The notes: a model not told the origin generated them from the letters alone. DNA of 10,380 nt from Fidelibacterota bacterium (GCA_014381485.1 JACNLN010000062.1:1-10380), one strand, 5' to 3'. Numbered from the stretch's first letter, positions 1-6,713 are shown. Numbers and translations: made by a program.

Positions 1-4
1 TGGG

Positions 5-20
5 AGGGCGTTTACGCCCT
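5..20. repeat. Short perfect hairpin upstream of radC
   Basis: AGGGCGT and ACGCCCT form a 7-bp perfect stem around a TT loop. No T-run follows (the next bases are TATAAACC), so it is not a convincing intrinsic terminator. It may be the end of an upstream transcript or a small dispersed palindrome like those at 10135 and 10238. Confidence 0.5.
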
Positions 21-90
21 TATAAACCTACGGAAAAGGACTATTCTATGGATAAAAAGGAAATATTCATATGCGAAACTTGAGTAAAAT

Positions 91-786
91 ATGGTAAAAA
101 AATCATCATCACAATCGCAGTCCACACTCGGCCATCGGCAGCGCTTGCGTGATAGATTCTTAAAATCTGGTCTTGATGGATTTCACGACTACGAGATTGT
201 TGAGTTACTCCTTACGCTCGGGACTCCACGGAAAGATTGTAAACAGGCTGCTAAAAATGTGATGAAAAAGTTTGGATCCATTCGGGTAATATTGGAAGCT
301 CCCGTTGAAGAATTGAAGCAAATCGAAGGAATTGGGAGTAAAAATGTATTCGGTCTGAAGCTTGCCCGATCCATTGCTCTTAAATATTTGGGAGAGAGAG
401 TAGAGGGGAAAGATTTCATCCGCTCTTCTGAAGAGGTGATCAACTACCTTCGTTTAAATCTTCGCGATCGAAGTAGGGAAGTATTCGTAATCATTTATCT
501 TAATGGTAGAAATCAGATTATGGAGATGGAAGAGCTGTTTTCGGGTACATTGACCGCTTCTGCGGTATATCCCAGGGAAGTGGTAAAAGGTTCTCTCCGG
601 AATAAAGCTGCTGCCCTGGTTTTTGTCCATAATCATCCTTCAGGAAACAGGCAGCCCTCTAAGGAAGATATCGAAATCACAAAGAAGCTTAAGGAAGCGG
701 CTCTGACTATAGATGTGGTTGTGCACGATCATCTGATTATTGCTGGAGATGAATACTATTCATTTGCTGACCACGGACTTTTGTAA
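91..786 (+). CDS. radC: RadC family JAB/MPN-domain protein (UPF0758)
   Basis: The 231-aa product has the usual RadC length and architecture. An N-terminal helical region (about residues 14-44, beginning LGHRQRLRDRF) leads to a helix-hairpin-helix around IEGIGSKN (78-85) and a C-terminal JAB/MPN metalloprotease-like domain. The metal site is clear: HNHPSG gives H180 and H182, followed by S190 and D193, which fits the JAMM spacing H-x7-S-x2-D. The family was named for DNA repair, but its biochemical role is unsettled and many members travel with mobile or accessory DNA. The ATG at 91 is used because the upstream ATGs at 48 and 71 are out of frame and close quickly. Its Shine-Dalgarno is weak (TTGAG). 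The gap of 85 bp to citDE makes functional linkage unlikely. Confidence 0.93.
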   Translation: MVKKSSSQSQSTLGHRQRLRDRFLKSGLDGFHDYEIVELLLTLGTPRKDCKQAAKNVMKKFGSIRVILEAPVEELKQIEGIGSKNVFGLKLARSIALKYLGERVEGKDFIRSSEEVINYLRLNLRDRSREVFVIIYLNGRNQIMEMEELFSGTLTASAVYPREVVKGSLRNKAAALVFVHNHPSGNRQPSKEDIEITKKLKEAALTIDVVVHDHLIIAGDEYYSFADHGLL

Positions 787-871
787 TACACAATATTTTC
801 CCTTCTTGCGATATGAGGTAAGACTTCTCTAAATTTATTGAGGTAAAAAGAAAAATCAGGAAATTGAAGAT

Positions 872-2083
872 ATGGTAAATACATTCATAGCAGGACCAAA
901 AGGGGATAATATCCGTTCTGACCTTCGGGTTACATATGCTGTTGAGCAATATCCCATTAAAATCGAAATCACCAGCAAGGTTGATGTTCTATATGGAACC
1001 TCCATCAAAAAACAGGCAGAAGATATTTGCAGAGATCTGGGAGTTAAGGCGGGAAAACTTGTTATCGAAGATTTTGGAGCTCTCCCGTTTGTGATTTCCG
1101 CACGAATCGAAGCAGTATTAAAAAAGGCTTATCCCGATCTTGTGAACGAAGCTCTTCCGGAAATAAAGGAATACTGTTTGTATTCTTCTTCCAGAGATCG
1201 TTTCCGTCGTAGCCGTCTCTATCTGCCCGGCAATCAACCAAAGCTGATGCTTAATGCTGGTATCCATCAACCGGATGGGATCATCCTTGACCTGGAGGAT
1301 GCGGTAGCACCATCTGAAAAGAAAGATACACGTTTCATCGTTCGGAATGCGCTGCGCACACTGGATTTCTTTGGTGCTGAACGGATGGTGCGTAGCAATC
1401 AGGGTGAGATGGGATTGAAAGACCTTGAGTTTATTGTCCCGCATAACGTGCATTTGGTGCTGGTACCAAAAGTGGAGAGCGCCGAACAGCTTATTGCTGT
1501 AGATGAGAAGATCGCTGAGATTAGTAAAGCCTGTGGACGAGCCGAACCGGTGTTTCTTATGCCGATTATTGAAAGCGGACGCGGCATCCTGAAGGCTCTT
1601 GAGATTGCCGAAGCTTCCCAGAATAATGTGGCGCTTGCCATCGGATTAGAAGATTACACCGCTGACATTGGTGCAAAACGGACGAACGAAGGGTCAGAAT
1701 CCTTTTTTGCACGGAGCATGATCGTAAATGCAGCACGAGCTGTGGGGTTGCAGCCCATTGACACCGTGTTCAGTGATGTGGGTGATGAAGAAGGTTTGCG
1801 GAAATCCGTGCGAGAAGCCAAGGCACTTGGGTTCGATGGCAAGGGATGTATCCATCCACGGCAGATTCGACCCATTCACGAGGAGTTTGCCCCTACAGAA
1901 GCAGATATAGAAAGAGCGAAAAGGATCGTACTGGCTTTTGATGAAGCTGAAGAGAAGGGACTTGGGGTTGTTTCACTAGGGAGTAAAATGATCGATCCAC
2001 CTGTAGTGAAACGGGCACAGCATACGTTAAAACTGGCAATTGCAACGGGATTATTAAGTGAGGATTGGAAAGAAAACCGCTAA
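872..2083 (+). CDS. Fused citrate lyase acyl carrier protein (gamma) and beta subunit, CitD-CitE
   Basis: This 403-aa protein joins two subunits that are normally separate. Residues 1 to about 100 resemble CitD, the acyl carrier that bears the phosphoribosyl-dephospho-CoA arm: IRSDL (S16 the likely attachment serine) and a DFGALPFVISARIEAVL segment (68-84) as in CitD. Residues about 110-395 are a CitE/HpcH-type TIM-barrel lyase: RSRLYLPGN (113-121), ILDLEDAV (138-145), PKVES (199-203), IGLEDYTADIG (257-267) and GKGCIHPRQI (323-332). CitE cleaves citryl-ACP to acetyl-ACP and oxaloacetate. No stop or frameshift separates the two parts, so the fusion is real as read. CAGG at 857-860 is a modest ribosome-binding site. 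The last codons (AAC CGC TAA) lie inside an inverted repeat copy. Citramalate or another citrate-like acid is an alternative substrate. No CitC, CitG or CitX gene is in the window. Confidence 0.88.
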   Translation: MVNTFIAGPKGDNIRSDLRVTYAVEQYPIKIEITSKVDVLYGTSIKKQAEDICRDLGVKAGKLVIEDFGALPFVISARIEAVLKKAYPDLVNEALPEIKEYCLYSSSRDRFRRSRLYLPGNQPKLMLNAGIHQPDGIILDLEDAVAPSEKKDTRFIVRNALRTLDFFGAERMVRSNQGEMGLKDLEFIVPHNVHLVLVPKVESAEQLIAVDEKIAEISKACGRAEPVFLMPIIESGRGILKALEIAEASQNNVALAIGLEDYTADIGAKRTNEGSESFFARSMIVNAARAVGLQPIDTVFSDVGDEEGLRKSVREAKALGFDGKGCIHPRQIRPIHEEFAPTEADIERAKRIVLAFDEAEEKGLGVVSLGSKMIDPPVVKRAQHTLKLAIATGLLSEDWKENR

Positions 2084-2102
2084 TTTCGCGAATTACACGA
2101 AT
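2075..2102 (-). repeat. Inverted copy of the 9-bp-unit repeat, overlapping the end of citDE
   Basis: Read on the minus strand, this 28-bp stretch is made of AATT-GCG-type units ending in GCGGTT. It aligns to the + copy at 2130-2157 with 23 of 28 positions matching, so the two arms could pair with a loop of about 27 nt. It contains the last two codons and the TAA of citDE, so the C-terminal Asn-Arg is encoded by repeat DNA. Confidence 0.75.
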
Positions 2103-2129
2103 AAAAATTTAGGTTTGATGTACAAAATA

Positions 2130-2158
2130 ATTAGTGAAATTAGCGTAATTCGCGGTTA
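2130..2158 (+). repeat. 9-bp-unit repeat copy upstream of the MNT gene
   Basis: Three 9-bp units of the AATTnGCGn type (the first reads AATTAGTGA, a one-base departure) are followed by TTAA. The copy ends 19 bp before the ATG at 2177 and is in the same orientation as the copies before citF, the HD gene and the aconitase gene. Confidence 0.8.
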
Positions 2159-2176
2159 AGAAAGAAAGGTAGAAAG

Positions 2177-2443
2177 ATGATTAATACAAGTGATAAAAAA
2201 GTAATTCTTGATTGTGCTAATAAATATGGAGTAGAGACAGTGATTTTATTTGGTTCTTCTTTGTCCGAAGAAAATCCCAATGATATTGATATTGGAGTGA
2301 AAGGAATTCAACCTGAGAAATTTTTCTCATTTTATGCGGAATTATTTCGCAAATGTTCTTTGCCTGTTGATTTGGTTAACTTGTCAGATAAATCTTTATT
2401 CAATAATCTTATCGAACAGGAAGGAGAGGTTATCTATGGTTAG
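2177..2443 (+). CDS. Minimal nucleotidyltransferase (MntA-like antitoxin of a HEPN/MNT pair)
   Basis: The 88-aa protein has the minimal nucleotidyltransferase signature: LFGSS (24-28) followed by DIDIG (36-40), giving G26-S27 and the metal-binding pair D36 and D38. D65 in PVDLV is a plausible third carboxylate. In studied type VII systems the MNT antitoxin silences the HEPN toxin by adding AMP to a tyrosine in the RX4HXY motif. The spacing here is GS-x8-DxD, shorter than the GS-x10-DxD I associate with the studied MntA. Its 3' end overlaps the HEPN gene by 8 bp, as expected for a coupled pair. AAAGG at 2165-2169 is a good ribosome-binding site 7 nt before the ATG. One 60-base line counted by hand (2281-2340) is 32% G+C, against 57% for a line of citF (3361-3420), which suggests a different origin from its neighbours. 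Confidence 0.85.
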   Translation: MINTSDKKVILDCANKYGVETVILFGSSLSEENPNDIDIGVKGIQPEKFFSFYAELFRKCSLPVDLVNLSDKSLFNNLIEQEGEVIYG

Positions 2444-2855
2444 TTTAACACAAAAAATTAATGCGGAAATTGAAAATATTGAAACAACGCTGAGTAAATT
2501 GTATCCAGTTTTAAAGGTAAAAGATAAAGGCTTTCCTGAACTTGCGGCACTCGCAACAATATTACAAAACTTTTACAATGGTGTTGAAAATATTCTTAAG
2601 CAAATTTTGTTTTCTCTGGATATCCAAATTGATATAACGGGTAACTGGCATAAAGATTTATTAGAGGAAGCAGGCTCAAAACAAATACTTTCTGAATCGT
2701 TAAAAAATGAACTTTATGAATATTTGATTTTTAGACATTATTTTGTGCATGGATATGCTATTCGGTTGGAGGAAACGCCATTAACAACACTTACAGATAA
2801 ACTGGAAGAAGTCTGGGGAAAATTTTTATTTGAAATCAAATCTTACTATCAATAA
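2436..2855 (+). CDS. HEPN-domain RNase toxin, HepT-like
   Basis: The open frame extends upstream to 2334, but the start chosen is the ATG at 2436. It follows a strong AAGGAGAGG ribosome-binding site (2421-2429) and gives the 8-bp overlap with the MNT gene typical of such pairs. The 139-aa product is all-helical in character. It carries the HEPN signature RX4HXY as RHYFVHGY, with R100, H105 and Y107: the first two are the expected RNase residues and the tyrosine is the residue AMPylated in studied MntA-HepT systems. By family knowledge it should cleave RNA unless modified by its partner. It is very AT-rich (22% G+C in the line 2701-2760, counted by hand). The stop codon overlaps the first two bases of the next repeat copy. 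The toxin assignment is strong; activity is inferred. Confidence 0.85.
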   Translation: MVSLTQKINAEIENIETTLSKLYPVLKVKDKGFPELAALATILQNFYNGVENILKQILFSLDIQIDITGNWHKDLLEEAGSKQILSESLKNELYEYLIFRHYFVHGYAIRLEETPLTTLTDKLEEVWGKFLFEIKSYYQ

Positions 2856-2884
2856 TTCGCGAAATTTGCGTAATTAGCGGTTAG
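2854..2884 (+). repeat. 9-bp-unit repeat copy upstream of citF
   Basis: Three consecutive 9-bp units of consensus AATTnGCGn are followed by TTAG. The copy begins within the HEPN stop codon and ends 7 bp before the citF ATG. Its last bases, TTAGGAAAA, contain the AGGA that serves as the citF ribosome-binding site. Confidence 0.85.
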
Positions 2885-2891
2885 GAAAATT

Positions 2892-4454
2892 ATGGGACAA
2901 AAATTAAAATTAGTAAAAAATGCTACTGGAAGAATGGTTCCGACGGTAGTCAATGGAGTCAAACAAACACCTTTTGAGGGTGTAGGCAAATATAAGCCTG
3001 AAGGAAGCAAAGCAGCACCACCAATCCGTTCCTGTTCAGACTATCCTGCAGATGGGAACAAAGTTGTTGGTTCCCTCAAAGAAGCACTGGAAAAATGCGG
3101 ACTCAAGCATGGAATGACCATCTCATCACACCACCATTTTCGGAATGGTGATTTAGTGATGAATCAAGTGTTTAACATCGCCGCTGAAAAAGGTGTGAAG
3201 GATTTAATGTGGTTTCCGTCAGCGGCATTTCCATGCCATGAGCCAATGATTGAACATATGAAAAATGGCGTGATTCATCATATCGAGGGTTCGCTGAACG
3301 GCCCGTTGGGAAAGTATGCATCCGAAGGAAAAATGGATGGTCTGGCTGTGCTTCGTTCTCATGGTGGACGCTGGCAGGCGGTACAGGATGGAGAGGTCCA
3401 CATTGATATTGCAGTGCTGGCGGCTCCCACAGCAGATGAGTTTGGGAATGCCACTGGGGATCGCGGTCCATCAGCTTGTGGGTTGCTTGGGTTTGGGCTG
3501 GTGGATTCCATTTATGCAGATAAGGTAATCGTAGTGACCGATAATTTGGTACCGTTTCCATGCGTGCCGTGGCAAATTCAAGGTCAGAATGTGGATTATG
3601 TCGTTGTTCTGGATAAAGTCGGTGAACCGGAAAAAATTATCTCCGGAACCACAAAATTAACAAAATCACCCGATAGACTTTATATTGCTGAACTGACTGC
3701 AAAATTTGTTAAGGAAGCGGGAATTATGAAAGATGGATTCAGCTTTCAAGCAGGAGCTGGTGGGACGGCTCTGGCTTTTGCTATCTATCTGAAAGAGATG
3801 ATGAGGGAAGCTGGAATTAAAGCTCGTTTCATCCGGGGTGGCTCTACAAAGTATCTGGTTGAAATGCTGGAAGAGGGTCTCACCGATTTTATTCTGGACG
3901 GACAGACCTTTGATTTAGAAGGTGTCCGTTCTATGAGGGAGAATTTTGGTCACGTGAATACATCACCGTTCACCAGTTACAACTGGCACGGTAAGGGGAA
4001 TTTCGCCAGCATGGTGGATGCAGTGGTTTTAGGAGCTACAGAAGTGGATGTGAATTTTAACGCTAATGTGGTAACGCATTCCGACGGATACCTTCTTCAC
4101 GGCATCGGTGGTTGGCAAAATTGCCTTTTCAGCAAATGCACGATCCTGCCTATCCCAGCCTTTAGGAATCGAATTCCGATTATCGTGGATGAAGTGACTA
4201 CAGTGGTTGGTCCGGGAGAACTCATAGATGTGATTGTAACCGAACGCGGAATTGCGATTAATCCGTTACGGAAAGACCTCATCGAAGCCACCAAGGACAG
4301 CGGGTTACCGATTCGACCCATTGAAGATATCAAAGCAGAAGTGGATGACCTCATCGGCGGGCCACCAGCAGAACCAAAACTTACAGATGAAGTCGTCGGT
4401 GTAGTCAAATGGGTGGACGGTACTGTAATTGACAGTATTTACAAGGTGAGATAA
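2892..4454 (+). CDS. citF: Citrate lyase alpha subunit (citrate:acetyl-ACP transferase)
   Basis: The 520-aa product is full length for CitF, a two-lobed CoA-transferase-like protein that exchanges acetyl for citrate on the acyl carrier arm before CitE cleaves it. Recognisable blocks are an N-terminal KLVKNATGRMVPTVVNG-type segment (5-22), SSHHHFRNGD (78-87), LRSHGGRWQAVQDGEVHIDI (154-173), APTADEFGN (178-186) and GAGGTALA (288-295). The ATG at 2892 follows AGGA supplied by the repeat, 5-6 nt away. citF is separated from citDE by the MNT/HEPN pair, whereas in most citrate lyase operons citD, citE and citF are adjacent. The next gene starts 3 bp after the stop. A related lyase alpha subunit, for example for citramalate, would look very similar, so substrate is not proven. 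Confidence 0.93.
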   Translation: MGQKLKLVKNATGRMVPTVVNGVKQTPFEGVGKYKPEGSKAAPPIRSCSDYPADGNKVVGSLKEALEKCGLKHGMTISSHHHFRNGDLVMNQVFNIAAEKGVKDLMWFPSAAFPCHEPMIEHMKNGVIHHIEGSLNGPLGKYASEGKMDGLAVLRSHGGRWQAVQDGEVHIDIAVLAAPTADEFGNATGDRGPSACGLLGFGLVDSIYADKVIVVTDNLVPFPCVPWQIQGQNVDYVVVLDKVGEPEKIISGTTKLTKSPDRLYIAELTAKFVKEAGIMKDGFSFQAGAGGTALAFAIYLKEMMREAGIKARFIRGGSTKYLVEMLEEGLTDFILDGQTFDLEGVRSMRENFGHVNTSPFTSYNWHGKGNFASMVDAVVLGATEVDVNFNANVVTHSDGYLLHGIGGWQNCLFSKCTILPIPAFRNRIPIIVDEVTTVVGPGELIDVIVTERGIAINPLRKDLIEATKDSGLPIRPIEDIKAEVDDLIGGPPAEPKLTDEVVGVVKWVDGTVIDSIYKVR

Positions 4455-4457
4455 ATT

Positions 4458-4856
4458 ATGACGATTGATACTCAAGGTAGACCTTTCGGTAGTGCTATGA
4501 TGTCCCTCAAAAAAGGGGAGAAATTCTATAAAATCTATCGAATGACTCCCAAAGTAAATCCGGGGTACCATTTCGAGTACCGTATCCTTTCAAAAATAAA
4601 GGAAGACGGGTCAATTTCTATCGCAGCCTTTAACTATAAGGTTGTAGATGGAAACGTTGAAAAAGGAGACCCCATAGTCAGTGACAATGTGAAACCGGAG
4701 CAGCTGGATGATCTTATTGACAGTGTGTTGAAACATGTTAACAGTCAGGTGCCATCTGAACTTCATGTAATAGACCTTACGAAGTATCAAACAATAGAGG
4801 AACAATTGCGAGTTCTACAAGATCTGAATTTTGTCAAAACCCAATATGTGGATTAA
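4458..4856 (+). CDS. Uncharacterised 132-aa protein coupled to citF
   Basis: I do not recognise a family. The protein is soluble in character, with no signal peptide, membrane segment or cysteine motif. The first half is rich in aromatic and basic residues (KFYKIYRMTP, YHFEYRILSKIK) and looks beta-rich; the second half has two helix-like stretches (KPEQLDDLIDSVLKHV, TIEEQLRVLQDL). The start lies 3 bp after the citF stop, and AAGGTGAG (4443-4450), inside citF, is a good ribosome-binding site, so it is probably translationally coupled to citF. This argues for a role linked to the lyase, such as assembly, prosthetic-group handling or regulation, but that is inference. It shows no resemblance I can see to CitC, CitG or CitX. 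Confidence 0.75.
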   Translation: MTIDTQGRPFGSAMMSLKKGEKFYKIYRMTPKVNPGYHFEYRILSKIKEDGSISIAAFNYKVVDGNVEKGDPIVSDNVKPEQLDDLIDSVLKHVNSQVPSELHVIDLTKYQTIEEQLRVLQDLNFVKTQYVD

Positions 4857-4879
4857 ATTAGCCAAAAGGATGATGTGAT

Positions 4880-6022
4880 TTGAAAAACCCAAAAACAACT
4901 AAATTGAACGATTCTCAATTGATTAGCAAGATTGGTGAAATTCTCACGATTGCCCGTGAACATACTGTTCAAACGGTGAATACGATTTTGGTCAAAACCT
5001 ATTGGGAAATTGGCAGAGAAATTGTCGAACACGAATTGGGCGGAAAAACCAGAGCGGAGTATGGGAAGGAATTTCTGAAGAATCTTGCAAAGGAATTGAC
5101 CAAACTATATGGAAAAGGATTTACACAATCAAATTTAAGACGGATGCGCCAATTTTATCTTACATACCAAATTCGTGCGACACTGTCACACAAATTAGAA
5201 AAAGATGAAATTTCGCAGACACTGTCTGCAAAATTGGAAACAAATGAAAAACTCTCAACAGAGTCGAGAGAATTAAATAAACCCATTTTAAGTGAAAAAG
5301 TGCTGTCCAGACTTTCTTGGTCTCACATTTGTTTATTGTTAGCCGTTTCAGACAAAGATGCCCGTTCGTTTTATGAAATTGAAATCGCAAGTAATCGGTG
5401 GTCAGTCCGTGAAGCAAAACGACAAATTGAAAGTATGTTATTTGAACGATTGGTATTGAGCAAAAATAAGAAAGGATTAAAGCAATTATCCGAAAAAGGA
5501 CAAATCATTGAAACTCCCGAAGATGCTCTCAAAGACCCGTATGTTTTGGAATTTTTGGGATTAAATGAAAAAAATGAATGGTTGGAATCAGATTTGGAAA
5601 AGGCATTGATGAATCATTTGCAAAAATTCATAATGGAACTTGGCAAAGGATTTATGTTTGTGGCACGACAACATAGAATTTCCATCAATAACGAACATTA
5701 TCACATTGACCTTGTTTTCTATAATAAAATACTTCGTTCCTATGTGTTGATTGATTTAAAAACCGGAAAGTTTGACCACTCCGATTACGGACAAATGAAA
5801 TTCTATCTAAATTATTTCAAAGAAGAAATGTGCGACGATGCGGACAATGAACCCATCGGAATCGTGTTGTGCTATGATAAAGATGATACTTTTGTGGAAT
5901 ATGTTTTGAAAGATGAAAAAAAGATTTTTGCTAAAAAGTATTTACTGACTCTTCCAGACAAAAAATTATTAATGGCAGAAGTTGAAAAGACAATAGAAAA
6001 ATTTGAAAGTGAACAAAAATGA
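4880..6022 (+). CDS. DUF1016/YhcG family PD-(D/E)XK nuclease
   Basis: The start is a TTG at 4880, supported by AAAAGGATG (4864-4872) and by the family N-terminus beginning a few residues later. The 380-aa protein has the DUF1016 helical N-domain: AREHTVQTVNTILVKTYWEIGREI (25-48), YGKEFLKNLAKEL (61-73), GFTQSNLRRMRQFY (80-93) and LSWSH (145-149). The YhcG-type nuclease domain follows: HIDLVFYN (275-282), VLIDLKTG (289-296) and GQMKFYLNY (304-312). D277, D292 and K294 fit the PD-(D/E)XK core and Q305 the following motif. Residues about 100-130 contain an imperfect internal repeat (TLSHKLE and TLSAKLE), a variable zone in this family. Members often lie near restriction-modification or other defence genes; the substrate is not established. 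It is AT-rich (32% G+C in the line 5461-5520) and splits the metabolic genes. Confidence 0.9.
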   Translation: MKNPKTTKLNDSQLISKIGEILTIAREHTVQTVNTILVKTYWEIGREIVEHELGGKTRAEYGKEFLKNLAKELTKLYGKGFTQSNLRRMRQFYLTYQIRATLSHKLEKDEISQTLSAKLETNEKLSTESRELNKPILSEKVLSRLSWSHICLLLAVSDKDARSFYEIEIASNRWSVREAKRQIESMLFERLVLSKNKKGLKQLSEKGQIIETPEDALKDPYVLEFLGLNEKNEWLESDLEKALMNHLQKFIMELGKGFMFVARQHRISINNEHYHIDLVFYNKILRSYVLIDLKTGKFDHSDYGQMKFYLNYFKEEMCDDADNEPIGIVLCYDKDDTFVEYVLKDEKKIFAKKYLLTLPDKKLLMAEVEKTIEKFESEQK

Positions 6023-6035
6023 AATTAATTAATGA

Positions 6036-6083
6036 AATTCGCGAAACTTGTCCGCCATTTTGTTTGGCGTATTCGCGGTTAGG
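6036..6083 (+). repeat. 9-bp-unit repeat copy interrupted by a 17-bp insert, upstream of the HD gene
   Basis: The copy begins with AATTCGCGAAA and ends with TTGGCGTATTCGCGG then TTAG, matching the aconitase copy apart from one deleted base. Between these parts sits 17 bp at 6047-6063, CTTGTCCGCCATTTTGT. The insert creates a 5-bp stem, CGCCA (6053-6057) with TGGCG (6065-6069), around a 7-nt loop. The end of the repeat runs into AGGAAAGGAA, the likely ribosome-binding site for the GTG at 6097. Confidence 0.7.
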
Positions 6084-6096
6084 AAAGGAAAATACA

Positions 6097-6648
6097 GTGG
6101 ACAAAAATCCAATAACCAAAGACGAAGTCTTACGAATCTGGCCAGAAATTAACTGGATCAAAGATAAAGAAATTCGTGAGAAGACACTCAATGCATGGGT
6201 TTGGGCAATTGAAAATAGTGTATTAACTCCGGAAGATTTGGGAACCATTCCATTTTCGCTTTTAATTAGAGATTGCAATGTGTCATTTATGAATCACAAA
6301 CGTACCTGTGTTCAACTTGCTGTTGATATTGCTAAGCGGATGAAAAAGAACTTTGGTGATGAGATTGACATTGATATGGATACACTTATTTCCGGTGCTA
6401 TTCTTATCGACATTGGCAAACTGCTGGAATATGAAATCGTAGATGGTAAACTCACCACAAGTGACTACGGGAGTAAAGTCAGACATCCATTCAGCGGACT
6501 TGCCATTGCTCACAGGTTCGATCTTCCGCCGGATGTCCAGCACATCATCGCAACTCACTCTAAGGAAGGCGATCTCGGTAAACGCACAGTCGAGTCAATT
6601 ATCGTTCACCATGCGGATTTTGTATCGTTTGAGCCATTCAAGAATTAA
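6097..6648 (+). CDS. HD-domain-like phosphohydrolase with altered HD doublet
   Basis: The frame is open from an ATG at 6019 overlapping the nuclease stop, but residues from there would be encoded by the intergenic repeat. The GTG at 6097 is preferred because AGGAAAGGAA (6081-6090) lies just upstream. The resulting 183-aa protein has the layout of a small HD protein: H67, then AILIDIGKLLEYE (101-113) where most relatives have LHDIGK, then HPFSG (H130), ATHSKEGD (H154) and VHHADF (D174). The first histidine of the HD pair is thus isoleucine (codon ATC at position 104), removing a usual metal ligand, while the other likely ligands remain. It may bind one metal, use another substrate, or have lost catalysis. 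It lies between the lyase genes and the aconitase gene, so a link to that metabolism is plausible but unproven. Confidence 0.75.
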   Translation: MDKNPITKDEVLRIWPEINWIKDKEIREKTLNAWVWAIENSVLTPEDLGTIPFSLLIRDCNVSFMNHKRTCVQLAVDIAKRMKKNFGDEIDIDMDTLISGAILIDIGKLLEYEIVDGKLTTSDYGSKVRHPFSGLAIAHRFDLPPDVQHIIATHSKEGDLGKRTVESIIVHHADFVSFEPFKN

Positions 6649-6675
6649 ACCACTAATCCGTCGGAAGCCGGACGA

Positions 6676-6698
6676 GATTACGCGAATTAAGAGGTTAA
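6676..6698 (+). repeat. Degenerate 9-bp-unit repeat copy
   Basis: GATTACGCG and AATTAAGAG followed by GTTAA look like a decayed two-unit version of the AATTnGCGn repeat, ending 15 bp before the full copy at 6714. Directly upstream, 6659-6674 holds a bulged inverted repeat (CGTC with GACG, GG with CC), separating it from CACTAAT at 6651-6657, which may be another repeat fragment. Confidence 0.45.
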
Positions 6699-6713
6699 AA
6701 GGTCTTTTAAAAT

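Noticed and set aside
2334..2435. Upstream extension of the HEPN gene to 2334
   Set aside because: It lies entirely within the MNT gene in another frame; the ATG at 2436 has a strong ribosome-binding site and gives the normal HEPN length.
2075..2884. A transposon or MITE with the repeat copies as terminal inverted repeats carrying the toxin-antitoxin pair
   Set aside because: Copies at 2130 and 2854 are in the same orientation, no target-site duplication is seen and no transposase is present; repeat-associated insertion is possible but a named element is not supported.
3172..3561. Minus-strand frame of 129 codons inside citF
   Set aside because: Shadow of a well-supported gene; no family resemblance and no ribosome-binding context. 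The same applies to other opposite-strand frames, such as 1118-1453 and 9559-9921.
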